This document shows positions 24,626 through 32,911 of a stretch of DNA of 64,000 nucleotides, piece by piece. A program made the translations under genes and the position numbers. A model generated the notes under the pieces. It saw only the letters and a program-made list of their open reading frames with translations. It was not told where the DNA came from and searched no databases. Numbering within the stretch: position 1 is the stretch's first letter; each line of letters opens with the position of its first letter. Source of the DNA: GCA-2794515 sp034436155 (lineage in GTDB: Bacteria; Chloroflexota; Anaerolineae; Aggregatilineales; Phototrophicaceae); assembly GCA_034436155.1 (NCBI GenBank), contig DAOTVP010000010.1:124001-188000 (forward strand), written 5' to 3'.

Positions 24626-24712
24626 ATGAAAAAAGCGACAACCAAAACAATTATCTCCATCATCCTTATTAGCCTTATTGTACTCGTGCTTATCATTAAG
24701 AACGAGCGTTGA
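24626..24712 (+). CDS. ilv operon leader peptide (attenuation)
   Basis: A 28-codon frame starts at ATG 24626. Between residues 9 and 24 it encodes almost only Ile, Leu and Val (8 Ile, 4 Leu, 2 Val, broken by two Ser), after a short Lys/Thr-rich start (MKKATTKT). This is the hallmark of leader peptides such as E. coli ilvL: a ribosome short of a branched-chain aminoacyl-tRNA stalls on these codons. The stop codon ends 1 base before the antiterminator strand. A small membrane protein is the alternative, but the position ahead of ilvE and the attenuator structure favour a leader. Confidence 0.8.
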   Translation: MKKATTKTIISIILISLIVLVLIIKNER

Positions 24713-24713
24713 T

Positions 24714-24801
24714 GCTTGGGTGGTGAATTTGTCTGGTAGATAGTCGCAGATAAAGCAGAGAATGGACAAGACCTCCCAAGCAACGGGAGGTCTTGTTTTT
24801 T
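24714..24801 (+). promoter_or_regulatory. Transcription attenuator (antiterminator/terminator) of ilvEBNC-leu operon
   Basis: The terminator is an 11-bp perfect stem, CAAGACCTCCC (24767-24777) with GGGAGGTCTTG (24785-24795), a 7-base loop and six T (24796-24801). The competing antiterminator pairs GCTTGGGTGGT (24714-24724) with ACCTCCCAAGC (24771-24781), 10 of 11 bases matched, and uses the same 5' arm. A ribosome at the leader stop codon (24710-24712) would cover 24714-24724 and permit termination. A ribosome stalled on the Ile/Leu/Val codons would leave that strand free and allow read-through into ilvE. Confidence 0.85.
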
Positions 24802-24829
24802 ATCGGCATAAAATGAGAAAGGCAACACT

Positions 24830-25753
24830 ATGAACGCAAAATATATTTGGCATAACGGCGAATTCATAGACTGGGAAAAGGCAACAGTCCATGTCACAGC
24901 GCACGCGATTCATTATGGATCGAGTGTATTCGAGGGTATTCGTGCGTATGCAACAGAACATGGCGCGGCGGTTTTTCGGTTACATGACCATACCAAACGG
25001 CTCATGATGGGGACGAAAATCGCCAAAATTGACCACAATTTTACGGCTGATCAACTGGATGAAGCGATTGTCGAATTAATTCGGCGCAACGAACATCAAT
25101 CGTGTTACATCCGCCCAGTGATATTTCGGGGGGCTGGCGCGTTGGGGCTTGAAGGTCGGGGACGCACGCCGACAGAATGTTATATCCTCACGTTAGATTG
25201 GGGGCGTTATTTAGGCAGTGAAGCGATTGAAAATGGCGTGGATGCCCAAATTAGCTCATGGCGACGGGGCGCACCCGATTCGACGGCATCGTTGGCGAAA
25301 ATCGGCGGGCAATATGTGAATAGCATGTTCGTCTCGATGGAAGCGCACGATAACGGGTATGCCGAAGGGATTGCGCTGGATATTCACGGGTATATCAGCG
25401 AAGGCGCGGGCGAAAATATCTTCGTGGTCTATAACAACGTGGTCTATACACCGAGCATTTGGTCATCTATTTTGGCGGGCATCACCCGCGATACAGCGAT
25501 TACGCTCCTCAAAGCGGGTGGATATGAAATTCGTTATGAGCCAATCGCCCGCGAAATGTTGTATATGGCAGATGAAGTTTTCTTCACAGGGACGGCGGCA
25601 GAAATCACCCCAATTCGGTCGGTAGATAAAATTCCCGTAGGCAATGGTGGACGGGGCAAAATCACCAAAGAGGTTCAAGACCAATTCTTTGGTATCACGA
25701 GTGGTAAATTACCCGATACGTACGGTTGGTTGACGTATGTGAACAAAAAATGA
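24830..25753 (+). CDS. ilvE: Branched-chain amino-acid aminotransferase
   Basis: This 307-residue fold-type IV PLP enzyme performs the last step of Ile, Leu and Val synthesis, moving an amino group from Glu to the keto acids. It starts WHNGEFIDWEKATVHVTAHA and has HYGSSVFEGIRAY. The PLP Lys is K157 in SLAKIGGQYVNSMF, and EGAGENIFVV follows. AGAAAGG precedes the ATG. It is the first full gene after the attenuator, and ilvB follows in 44 bases. Confidence 0.95.
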   Translation: MNAKYIWHNGEFIDWEKATVHVTAHAIHYGSSVFEGIRAYATEHGAAVFRLHDHTKRLMMGTKIAKIDHNFTADQLDEAIVELIRRNEHQSCYIRPVIFRGAGALGLEGRGRTPTECYILTLDWGRYLGSEAIENGVDAQISSWRRGAPDSTASLAKIGGQYVNSMFVSMEAHDNGYAEGIALDIHGYISEGAGENIFVVYNNVVYTPSIWSSILAGITRDTAITLLKAGGYEIRYEPIAREMLYMADEVFFTGTAAEITPIRSVDKIPVGNGGRGKITKEVQDQFFGITSGKLPDTYGWLTYVNKK

Positions 25754-25797
25754 TGAAATTATCACCTTGAGATAGGTCAATAAGGAGCAGATACAAT

Positions 25798-27501
25798 ATG
25801 TTACTCAGTGGTTCAGAAATTGTGATGGAATGTTTATTACGGGAAGGTGTGGATGTGATTTTTGGGTATCCGGGTGGGGCAATTTTGCCGACTTATGATG
25901 CCATGACGAAATATCCACAAATTCATCATGTGTTGGTGCGTCATGAACAAGGGGCATCGCACATGGCGGATGGGTATGCGCGTGCAACGGGGCGCGTGGG
26001 GGTGTGTATCGCCACGAGTGGACCGGGTGCGACTAATTTAGTCACAGGTTTAGCAACAGCCATGATGGATTCTGTGCCGATTGTAGCCATTACGGGTCAA
26101 GTTCCCCGCGCCGCAATCGGCACAGATGCTTTTCAGGAAACGGATGTGACGGGTGTGACCATCCCTGTAACCAAGCACAATTATCTTGTTTCTGATATTC
26201 ACGAATTGGCATATTGTATCAAAGAGGCGTTTTATATTGCCCGCACAGGCAGACCCGGACCGGTCTTGATTGATATTCCCAAAGATGTTCAAAACGAAAA
26301 AATCGAATTCGTATATCCTGAAGGTGAAATCCGCTTACCCGGTTATCGTCCACCAACTGCCGCCAATGAGAGTGATGTTTTTGCGGCGCGTGAACTCATC
26401 AACCAAGCGCAACGCCCGATTATTTTGGCGGGGCATGGCATTATAATGTCGGGCGCGGTTCAAGAATTGCGAGAATTATCGGAACGGGCGCAAATCCCCG
26501 TTTCGCTCACGTTGTTGGGCAAAGGGGCGATGCCAGAAGATCACCCCCTGTGTATTGGTATGATGGGGATGCACGGTAACGCCGCCAGCAATCATGCCAT
26601 TCAAGAATCGGATTTGATTATCGCGCTTGGGATGCGCTTCGATGACCGTGTGACGGGCAATCTAAAAACATACGCGCCTCATGCCAAGAAGATTCATGTG
26701 GATATTGACCCATCTGAATTAAACAAAAATGTGAAAGTGGACGTGGGTATCGCGGGCGATTTACGCACGGTGATCAGCCAAATTTTGCCCGGTGTGGAGG
26801 CAAATACACATCCCGAATGGTTGAATCGGATTCGAGATTGGCAGGAAGATTCGAGTGAGCGCGATATTTTGACCAATTATGATGGCGAGGCGTTATTAGC
26901 GCCACAAGTGATTAACGATTTGTGGAAATTCACCGATGGCGAAGCGATTACGGTGACGGATGTCGGGCAACATCAGATGATAGAGGCGCAATATTATCCC
27001 CATCGGCGACCAGCAACCCTGTTGACCAGTGGTGGACTTGGCACGATGGGATTTGGCTTCCCCGCGGCAATTGGTGCGAAATTTGGCAGACCTGATGAGC
27101 CAGTTTGGGCGATTGTCGGCGATGGTGGTTTTCAGATGACGATGTGCGAGATGGCGACGGCTGTGCAAGAGCGTGTGGATGTGAAAATTGCTATCATCAA
27201 CAACGGCTTTTTGGGGATGGTGCGCCAATGGCAAGAATTTTTCTATGAAGAACGGTATCATGCCACGCCGATGGTGAACCCCGATTTTTGTAAACTCGCT
27301 GAGGCGTTTGGTATCCCCAGTATGCGTGTGACCAAACGTGACCAAATTGAAGAGGCGGTCAAATTTGCCAATAGTCATAAGGGACCCGTCCTCATCGAAT
27401 TTGTGGTCGAAAAAGAAGAAATTGTGTATCCAATGGTGCCAGCAGGCGCAGATTTAGACAAAATGATTCGTCGTCCGAAAAAAGGTGAAAAACAATCATG
27501 A
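25798..27501 (+). CDS. ilvB: Acetolactate synthase, large (catalytic) subunit
   Basis: This 567-residue ThDP enzyme forms acetolactate or acetohydroxybutyrate from pyruvate. The ThDP-activating Glu is in VLVRHEQGASHMADGYARAT, and the ThDP/Mg motif runs from GDGGFQMTMCE to INNGFLGMVRQWQ. GYPGGAILPTYD opens the N-terminal domain, and length is normal. Its stop overlaps the ilvN start by 4 bases (ATGA), which balances the two subunits. Confidence 0.96.
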   Translation: MLLSGSEIVMECLLREGVDVIFGYPGGAILPTYDAMTKYPQIHHVLVRHEQGASHMADGYARATGRVGVCIATSGPGATNLVTGLATAMMDSVPIVAITGQVPRAAIGTDAFQETDVTGVTIPVTKHNYLVSDIHELAYCIKEAFYIARTGRPGPVLIDIPKDVQNEKIEFVYPEGEIRLPGYRPPTAANESDVFAARELINQAQRPIILAGHGIIMSGAVQELRELSERAQIPVSLTLLGKGAMPEDHPLCIGMMGMHGNAASNHAIQESDLIIALGMRFDDRVTGNLKTYAPHAKKIHVDIDPSELNKNVKVDVGIAGDLRTVISQILPGVEANTHPEWLNRIRDWQEDSSERDILTNYDGEALLAPQVINDLWKFTDGEAITVTDVGQHQMIEAQYYPHRRPATLLTSGGLGTMGFGFPAAIGAKFGRPDEPVWAIVGDGGFQMTMCEMATAVQERVDVKIAIINNGFLGMVRQWQEFFYEERYHATPMVNPDFCKLAEAFGIPSMRVTKRDQIEEAVKFANSHKGPVLIEFVVEKEEIVYPMVPAGADLDKMIRRPKKGEKQS

Positions 27502-28067
27502 ACAATAATAATCCATCAAAACAAGTTGTGGTGGCTTTGGTCGAGAATAAACCCGGTGTGTTGAATCGTGTTGCCAGTTTGTTCCGTCGTCGCAATTATA
27601 ATGTCGATAGCCTGACGGTAGGGCGTACACATAAGGCGCATGTTTCACGCATGACCATTGTGGTGGATGTGACCCGCACTGATGCTCGCCAGATTGTGGC
27701 GAATTTATATAAATTGGTCAATGTGATTGATGTCAAGTCCCTCACAGGTGAACCCCACATCAGCCGAGATTTGGCGCTCATCAAGGTACGTACTGATGAT
27801 GTTGAATCGCGCAATGCTGTGACCGAAGTGTGTGACCGTTATCCTGCGCGAATTGTGGATATTGGTACGAAATATGCCATCATCGAAATCACCGCACAAG
27901 AGGATTTGGTCGAAGACTTGATTAACGATTTGCGCCCAATCGGGATTGTGGAACTTGTCCGCACGGGTGTTGTGGCTATGGGGCGTGGTGTTCGTATTTT
28001 GGATACCGATTACGAACCGGTGAATCATCATCAAACAACGGGCGATTTGGAACGCTACGGCGTATAG
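27498..28067 (+). CDS. ilvN: Acetolactate synthase, small (regulatory) subunit
   Basis: The 189-residue regulatory subunit has an N-terminal ACT domain (VVALVENKPGVLNRVASLF, RRNYNVDSLTVG) and the C-terminal ALS_ss_C domain (DLALIKVRTDD, ARIVDIGTKYAIIEITA). The ACT domain gives feedback inhibition by valine in this family. Translation is coupled to ilvB by the 4-base overlap. Confidence 0.95.
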   Translation: MNNNNPSKQVVVALVENKPGVLNRVASLFRRRNYNVDSLTVGRTHKAHVSRMTIVVDVTRTDARQIVANLYKLVNVIDVKSLTGEPHISRDLALIKVRTDDVESRNAVTEVCDRYPARIVDIGTKYAIIEITAQEDLVEDLINDLRPIGIVELVRTGVVAMGRGVRILDTDYEPVNHHQTTGDLERYGV

Positions 28068-28081
28068 AGTATGTGTTTGAG

Positions 28082-28111
28082 ACGGGATGCGCTTATCAAC
28101 AGCCATCCCGT
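28082..28111 (+). other. Intercistronic hairpin between ilvN and ilvC
   Basis: ACGGGATG (28082-28089) pairs with CATCCCGT (28104-28111). There is no T-run; it may set mRNA stability within the operon rather than end transcription. Confidence 0.35.
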
Positions 28112-28161
28112 AGAAACAATTTAACAGATAACAATCTTATACACAAAGGGAAGAAACACGA

Positions 28162-29172
28162 ATGGCAAAACTTTTCTATGACAAAGATGCAGATCTGAGC
28201 CTGTTGAACGGCAAGACCTTAGCTGTGATTGGTTATGGTAGTCAGGGTCATGCCCATGCGCTCAACGCCAAAGATAGTGGTGTGAAGGTGGTTATCGGCT
28301 TGCACGAAGGCAGTAAAAGCCGTGCCAAAGCGCAAGCCGATGGCTTAGAGGTGTTATCGGTTGCTGATGCGACCAAAGTCGCCGATGTGATCATGATTCT
28401 CACGCCCGATACGAATCAGGCAGAGGTTTATGCTGAACATATCGCACCAAATATCAAAGCCGGGACGATGCTGATGTTTGCACACGGGTTCAATATCCAC
28501 TTTAAGCAAATTGTCCCACCTGCCAACGTGGATGTCACCATGATCGCCCCTAAGGGTCCGGGTCATCGGTTGCGCGAGGTATATACCGAAGGTGCGGGTA
28601 TCCCTGGGCTGATCGCCGTTGCTCAAGATGCAACGGGTAATGCTCATGCGTTGGCGATGGCTTATGCGAAGGCGATTGGTTGCACACGGGCGGGTGTTAT
28701 CGAGACGACCTTCAAAGAGGAAACCGAGACCGATTTATTCGGCGAACAAGCCGTATTGTGCGGTGGTGTGGCGGCACTCGTCCGCGCGAGTTTTGAGACA
28801 TTGGTCAAGGCGGGGTATCAACCTGAAATCGCGTATTTTGAATGTATGCACGAACTCAAATTGATTGTCGATCTGCTGTATCAGGGCGGACTCAGTTATA
28901 TGTGGTATAGCGTAAGCGATACGGCGGAATATGGCGGTTATGTGACGGGTGATTTGATTGAAGGCTTGGTCAAAGAGGAAATGTCGGGCGTGTTACAACG
29001 CATCCAAGACGGCACATTTGCCAGCAATTGGATTGCCGAAAACAAAGCGGGTCGCCCGAACTTTAAGCCACGGCGTGCCAGAGAACATGATTTATTGCTC
29101 GAAAAAGTGGGCGCAGATTTGCGCGATATGATGTCATTCTTGAACGCGAAACGAATCAAACAGACCGAATAA
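28162..29172 (+). CDS. ilvC: Ketol-acid reductoisomerase (class I)
   Basis: This 336-residue enzyme isomerises and reduces acetolactate or acetohydroxybutyrate with NADPH. The nucleotide-binding motif is VIGYGSQGHAHALN, the Mg-binding part includes MIAPKGPGHRLREVYTEGAG and EETETDLFGEQAVLCGG, and ECMHELKLIVDL follows. Length is that of class I enzymes with a single knotted domain. It sits 94 bases after ilvN and 27 before leuA, in the same operon. Confidence 0.96.
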   Translation: MAKLFYDKDADLSLLNGKTLAVIGYGSQGHAHALNAKDSGVKVVIGLHEGSKSRAKAQADGLEVLSVADATKVADVIMILTPDTNQAEVYAEHIAPNIKAGTMLMFAHGFNIHFKQIVPPANVDVTMIAPKGPGHRLREVYTEGAGIPGLIAVAQDATGNAHALAMAYAKAIGCTRAGVIETTFKEETETDLFGEQAVLCGGVAALVRASFETLVKAGYQPEIAYFECMHELKLIVDLLYQGGLSYMWYSVSDTAEYGGYVTGDLIEGLVKEEMSGVLQRIQDGTFASNWIAENKAGRPNFKPRRAREHDLLLEKVGADLRDMMSFLNAKRIKQTE

Positions 29173-29199
29173 ACATCACCGAAATGGAGGGATGGAGCA

Positions 29200-30813
29200 A
29201 TGACAAGACGAGTATATGACCCCAACCGCGTGATTTTTTTCGACACAACGTTGCGTGATGGTGAACAAAGTCCGGGCGCAACGCTGACGAGTGCCGAAAA
29301 ATTAGAAATTGCACGGCAATTGGCGCGGTTGGGGGTGGATGTGATAGAGGCGGGTTTTCCCGCCGCATCGCCCGATGATTTGGCGGCGGTGCAACGAATT
29401 GCGCGTGAAGTCGGGAATGCCGATGATGCGCCAACGATTTGTGGATTGGCACGCGCCGTAGAAGGCGATATTTTGAAATGCTGGGAAGGGGTGAAAGATG
29501 CTAAATATCCCCGTATTCATACCTTTTTGGGGACATCAGACATTCATTTGAAGTATCAGACTGGTTTAACCCGCGAACAAGCGTTGGATGTGATTCGTAA
29601 ATCGGTTACATTGGCGCGGAGTTTATGCGAGGATGTCGAATTTAGTCCGATGGATGCGGGGCGCACCGATACCGAATTTCTGATTCAGGTATGTGCGGTG
29701 GCGGTTGAGTGTGGCGCGACCACGTTGAACATCCCCGATACAGTAGGTTATGTCACACCCGAAGAATGGCGCGAGACGATTGCTACACTCATCGCAGAAA
29801 CGCCCGGTGCAGGTGTTGGTAGCGGGGTGGTATGGTCTGTTCATTGTCATAACGATTTGGGTTTAGCTACAGCCAATACCTTAGCGGGTGTTTTGGCAGG
29901 AGCGCGTCAGGTTGAGGTGACGATTAACGGCATTGGTGAACGTGCGGGCAATACCAGCCTCGAAGAAGTGGCGATGGCGCTTCATACACGCCCGCAATTT
30001 TATAATCTGAAAACAGGCATCAACACCCGCGAAATCATGAAGACCAGTCGTATGGTCAGCAATTACACAGGCATGATGGTGCAACCGAACAAGGCGATTG
30101 TTGGGGCGAATGCGTTTGCCCATGAGGCTGGTATTCATCAAGATGGTGTACTCAAACATCAAAGTACGTATGAAATTATGACCCCTGAAGCGATTGGATT
30201 ATCGCAAAGCCGTTTGGTATTAGGCAAACATAGCGGACGGCACGCGCTCAAAGTTCGTTTGAGCGAGTTGGGATATGAAGTAGATGGTGATGCCTTAAAT
30301 CAGGTATTTGCACGATTCAAAGAATTGGCAGATGCCAAGAAAAACGTCACGGATGCCGATTTAGAGGCGCTCATGGCGGATGAATTTAATAAACCACAAG
30401 AGGTTTTTAGCCTTGTTGATATTCAGGTGATGTGTGGCACGATGGGAATGCCGACCGCCACCGCCAAACTCCGCAACGCGAAAGGTGAAGAAATCGTCCA
30501 CGCGGCGGTGGGTGTCGGTCCTGTGGATGCGTGCTATCGGGCGTTGGATGCGGTGATTAATCCGCCTAAAAATGTGTTGGTAGAATATGCCGTACATAGT
30601 GTTACCGAAGGCATTGATGCGCTTGGTGAGGTCACGGTACGGATTGAATCGAATGGTAAAACTTTTGGTGGATATGGCGCAGATGGCGATATTGTTGTCG
30701 CCAGTGTAAAAGCATATTTGGCGGCGATCAACCGCATGTTAGTGATTGTTGGATATGGTGATATGAAGCCAGAAGGCGAAGCGGCAACCGTTGGCGTGTC
30801 GCATCAGGCATAA
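29200..30813 (+). CDS. leuA: 2-isopropylmalate synthase
   Basis: This 537-residue enzyme condenses acetyl-CoA with 2-ketoisovalerate, the first committed step to leucine. It has a DRE-TIM catalytic barrel with FFDTTLRDGEQSPGATLTSA, VHCHNDLGLATAN (metal-binding His pair) and GIGERAGNTSLEEV. A C-terminal LeuA regulatory domain (about 400-537) gives leucine feedback in the family. GGAGGG lies ahead of the ATG. The strongly similar gene at 32912 is a citramalate synthase and not a duplicate leuA. Confidence 0.95.
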   Translation: MTRRVYDPNRVIFFDTTLRDGEQSPGATLTSAEKLEIARQLARLGVDVIEAGFPAASPDDLAAVQRIAREVGNADDAPTICGLARAVEGDILKCWEGVKDAKYPRIHTFLGTSDIHLKYQTGLTREQALDVIRKSVTLARSLCEDVEFSPMDAGRTDTEFLIQVCAVAVECGATTLNIPDTVGYVTPEEWRETIATLIAETPGAGVGSGVVWSVHCHNDLGLATANTLAGVLAGARQVEVTINGIGERAGNTSLEEVAMALHTRPQFYNLKTGINTREIMKTSRMVSNYTGMMVQPNKAIVGANAFAHEAGIHQDGVLKHQSTYEIMTPEAIGLSQSRLVLGKHSGRHALKVRLSELGYEVDGDALNQVFARFKELADAKKNVTDADLEALMADEFNKPQEVFSLVDIQVMCGTMGMPTATAKLRNAKGEEIVHAAVGVGPVDACYRALDAVINPPKNVLVEYAVHSVTEGIDALGEVTVRIESNGKTFGGYGADGDIVVASVKAYLAAINRMLVIVGYGDMKPEGEAATVGVSHQA

Positions 30814-30846
30814 ATTGAGACAGTAAGGGATAAGGGATTTATCAGA

Positions 30847-32277
30847 ATGGCACAAACACTGTTTGAAAAAGTATGGAATCAACATCTTGTAAAGCCACAA
30901 ACGGCAGATACACCCGCCGTTTTGTATATCGATTTACATCTCATCCATGAGGTGACATCACCGCAGGCATTCACGGTATTGCGTGAACGTGGCTTGAAAG
31001 TGCGTCGCCCAGACCGCACATTGGCAACGATGGATCACAGTACGCCCACGACACCGCGTAATGCACAAGGGATTATCCCTGTATTGGATGCACAAGCCAT
31101 CTTTCAGCTCGATTTTCTGACGCGCAATTGCCAAGAATTTGGCATACCCCTGTATTCATTGGGGACAGAAAATCAGGGGATTGTGCATGTGATTGGTCCC
31201 GAACAGGGATTGACTCAGCCAGGGATGACGATTGTGTGTGGCGATAGCCATACTAGCACGCATGGTGCATTTGGGGCGTTGGCATTTGGCATCGGCACAA
31301 GCGAAGTTGGGCATGTTTTGGCGACACAATGTTTATTACAAAACAAACCACAAACGATGGCTGTCCGTGTTGAGGGTTCGTTGCATGAAGGGGTCACTGC
31401 GAAGGATATTATCCTCGCCATCATCGCTAAAATCGGTGTTGGCGGTGGGACAGGTTATGTTTTGGAATATATGGGATCTGCCATTCGTAGCCTCAGTATG
31501 GAGGGGCGGATGACCATCTGCAATATGTCTATCGAAGGTGGTGCGCGTGCGGGTATGGTCGCGCCCGATGATACAACATTCGATTATATCGCGGGTCGTC
31601 CATTTGCGCCGAAAGGTAGTGCATGGGATAAAGCAGTGGCGGGTTGGCGCAAATTGCCTAGTGATGAAGGCGCGACATTTGACGCGGAAGTTGTGTTGAA
31701 TGCCGATGATCTCGTGCCGATGATTACCTATGGGACAAATCCGGGAATGGGCATGAAAATTACCGATAATGTGCCGAATCCAGCCGATTTAACCGATGTC
31801 AGCGCGAAAATGGCATTGGATAAGGCGTTGGCGTATATGGGATTGCAACCCGGTCAATCGTTGCTGGGGCAACCGATTAATGTGGTATTCGTGGGCAGTT
31901 GTACCAATTCACGCATTAGCGATTTGCGCGAGGCGGCAAAATTTATTAAGGGACGGAAAGTTGCCGATGGTGTGCGTATGATGGTCGTGCCAGGGTCACA
32001 AAGGGTAAAAGCCCAAGCTGAAGCTGAAGGTTTGCACGAAATTTTCCGTGAGGCAGGCGCAGAATGGCGCGAGGCAGGTTGTTCGATGTGTATTGCCATG
32101 AATGGCGACCAATTGCAACCCGGTGAATATGCGGTTAGCACCAGTAATCGCAATTTTGAGGGTCGGCAAGGCAAGGGGGGACGGACATTTTTGGCGAGTC
32201 CACTGACCGCCGTTGCTAGTGCTGTTCATGGCGTGGTGACAGATCCGCGTGTGATGATGGAACGAATGAAAGCGTAG
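30847..32277 (+). CDS. leuC: 3-isopropylmalate dehydratase, large subunit
   Basis: This 476-residue aconitase-family subunit holds the 4Fe-4S cluster: FVGSCTNSRISDLREAAK supplies one Cys, and EAGCSMCIAMNGDQLQPGE supplies the paired ones. TMVHIVHVIGPEQ-type and VCGDSHTSTHGAFGALAFG segments are typical. It starts MAQTLFEKVWNQHLV. It acts with LeuD in leucine synthesis and, with CimA present, in the citramalate route as well. Confidence 0.95.
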   Translation: MAQTLFEKVWNQHLVKPQTADTPAVLYIDLHLIHEVTSPQAFTVLRERGLKVRRPDRTLATMDHSTPTTPRNAQGIIPVLDAQAIFQLDFLTRNCQEFGIPLYSLGTENQGIVHVIGPEQGLTQPGMTIVCGDSHTSTHGAFGALAFGIGTSEVGHVLATQCLLQNKPQTMAVRVEGSLHEGVTAKDIILAIIAKIGVGGGTGYVLEYMGSAIRSLSMEGRMTICNMSIEGGARAGMVAPDDTTFDYIAGRPFAPKGSAWDKAVAGWRKLPSDEGATFDAEVVLNADDLVPMITYGTNPGMGMKITDNVPNPADLTDVSAKMALDKALAYMGLQPGQSLLGQPINVVFVGSCTNSRISDLREAAKFIKGRKVADGVRMMVVPGSQRVKAQAEAEGLHEIFREAGAEWREAGCSMCIAMNGDQLQPGEYAVSTSNRNFEGRQGKGGRTFLASPLTAVASAVHGVVTDPRVMMERMKA

Positions 32278-32289
32278 GAAGAGGATAAG

Positions 32290-32910
32290 ATGGATAAATT
32301 TCAGGCATTCACAGGTAAAGTCGTGGCGTTGCCTATTAACGATATTGACACCGACCAAATTATCCCTGCGCGTTATTTGAAAGTGACCGATAAGAACGGG
32401 CTTGGTGAGGCGTGTTTTTCGGATTGGCGTTATAACAGTGATGGCACGCCGAAGCCCGATTTTGTGTTGAACATGCCTCAACATGCAGGCGCACAGGTAC
32501 TCATTGGCGGGCATAATTTTGGTTGTGGTAGTTCACGCGAACATGCGCCATGGGCATTGATGGGGGCAGGATTTAAGGCGATTATCAGCACATATTTCGC
32601 CGATATTTTCCAGAATAATGCGCTCAAAAATGGGCTATTGCCGATTGTGGTAGATGAAGAGACGCACAAGCAACTGATCAGCCTTGCACAAGAAGACCCG
32701 AATACGCAAATCAGCGTGGATTTAGAGGCGCAACAAATCATTTTGCCCGATGGTCGTCAGGTGGCGTTTCCGATAGACGGATTCTCGAAGTATTGCCTGT
32801 TGCAAGGGGTCGATCAGATGGGCTTTTTGCTTAATTTAGACCCTGATATCGCGCAATATGAGGCAAACAATCCCCAACGGGTGAATACACTTATGCCAGT
32901 GGAGGTATGA
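32290..32910 (+). CDS. leuD: 3-isopropylmalate dehydratase, small subunit
   Basis: The 206-residue swivel-domain subunit of isopropylmalate isomerase has NDIDTDQIIPARYLK, GHNFGCGSSREHAPWAL and FADIFQNNALKNGLLPI. It follows leuC by 12 bases, and cimA starts 1 base after its stop. Confidence 0.95.
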   Translation: MDKFQAFTGKVVALPINDIDTDQIIPARYLKVTDKNGLGEACFSDWRYNSDGTPKPDFVLNMPQHAGAQVLIGGHNFGCGSSREHAPWALMGAGFKAIISTYFADIFQNNALKNGLLPIVVDEETHKQLISLAQEDPNTQISVDLEAQQIILPDGRQVAFPIDGFSKYCLLQGVDQMGFLLNLDPDIAQYEANNPQRVNTLMPVEV

Positions 32911-32911
32911 T

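Noticed and set aside
24584..24829. T-box or other riboswitch ahead of ilvE
   Set aside because: No T-box consensus or other riboswitch core was seen. The leader peptide plus competing hairpins explain the region fully.
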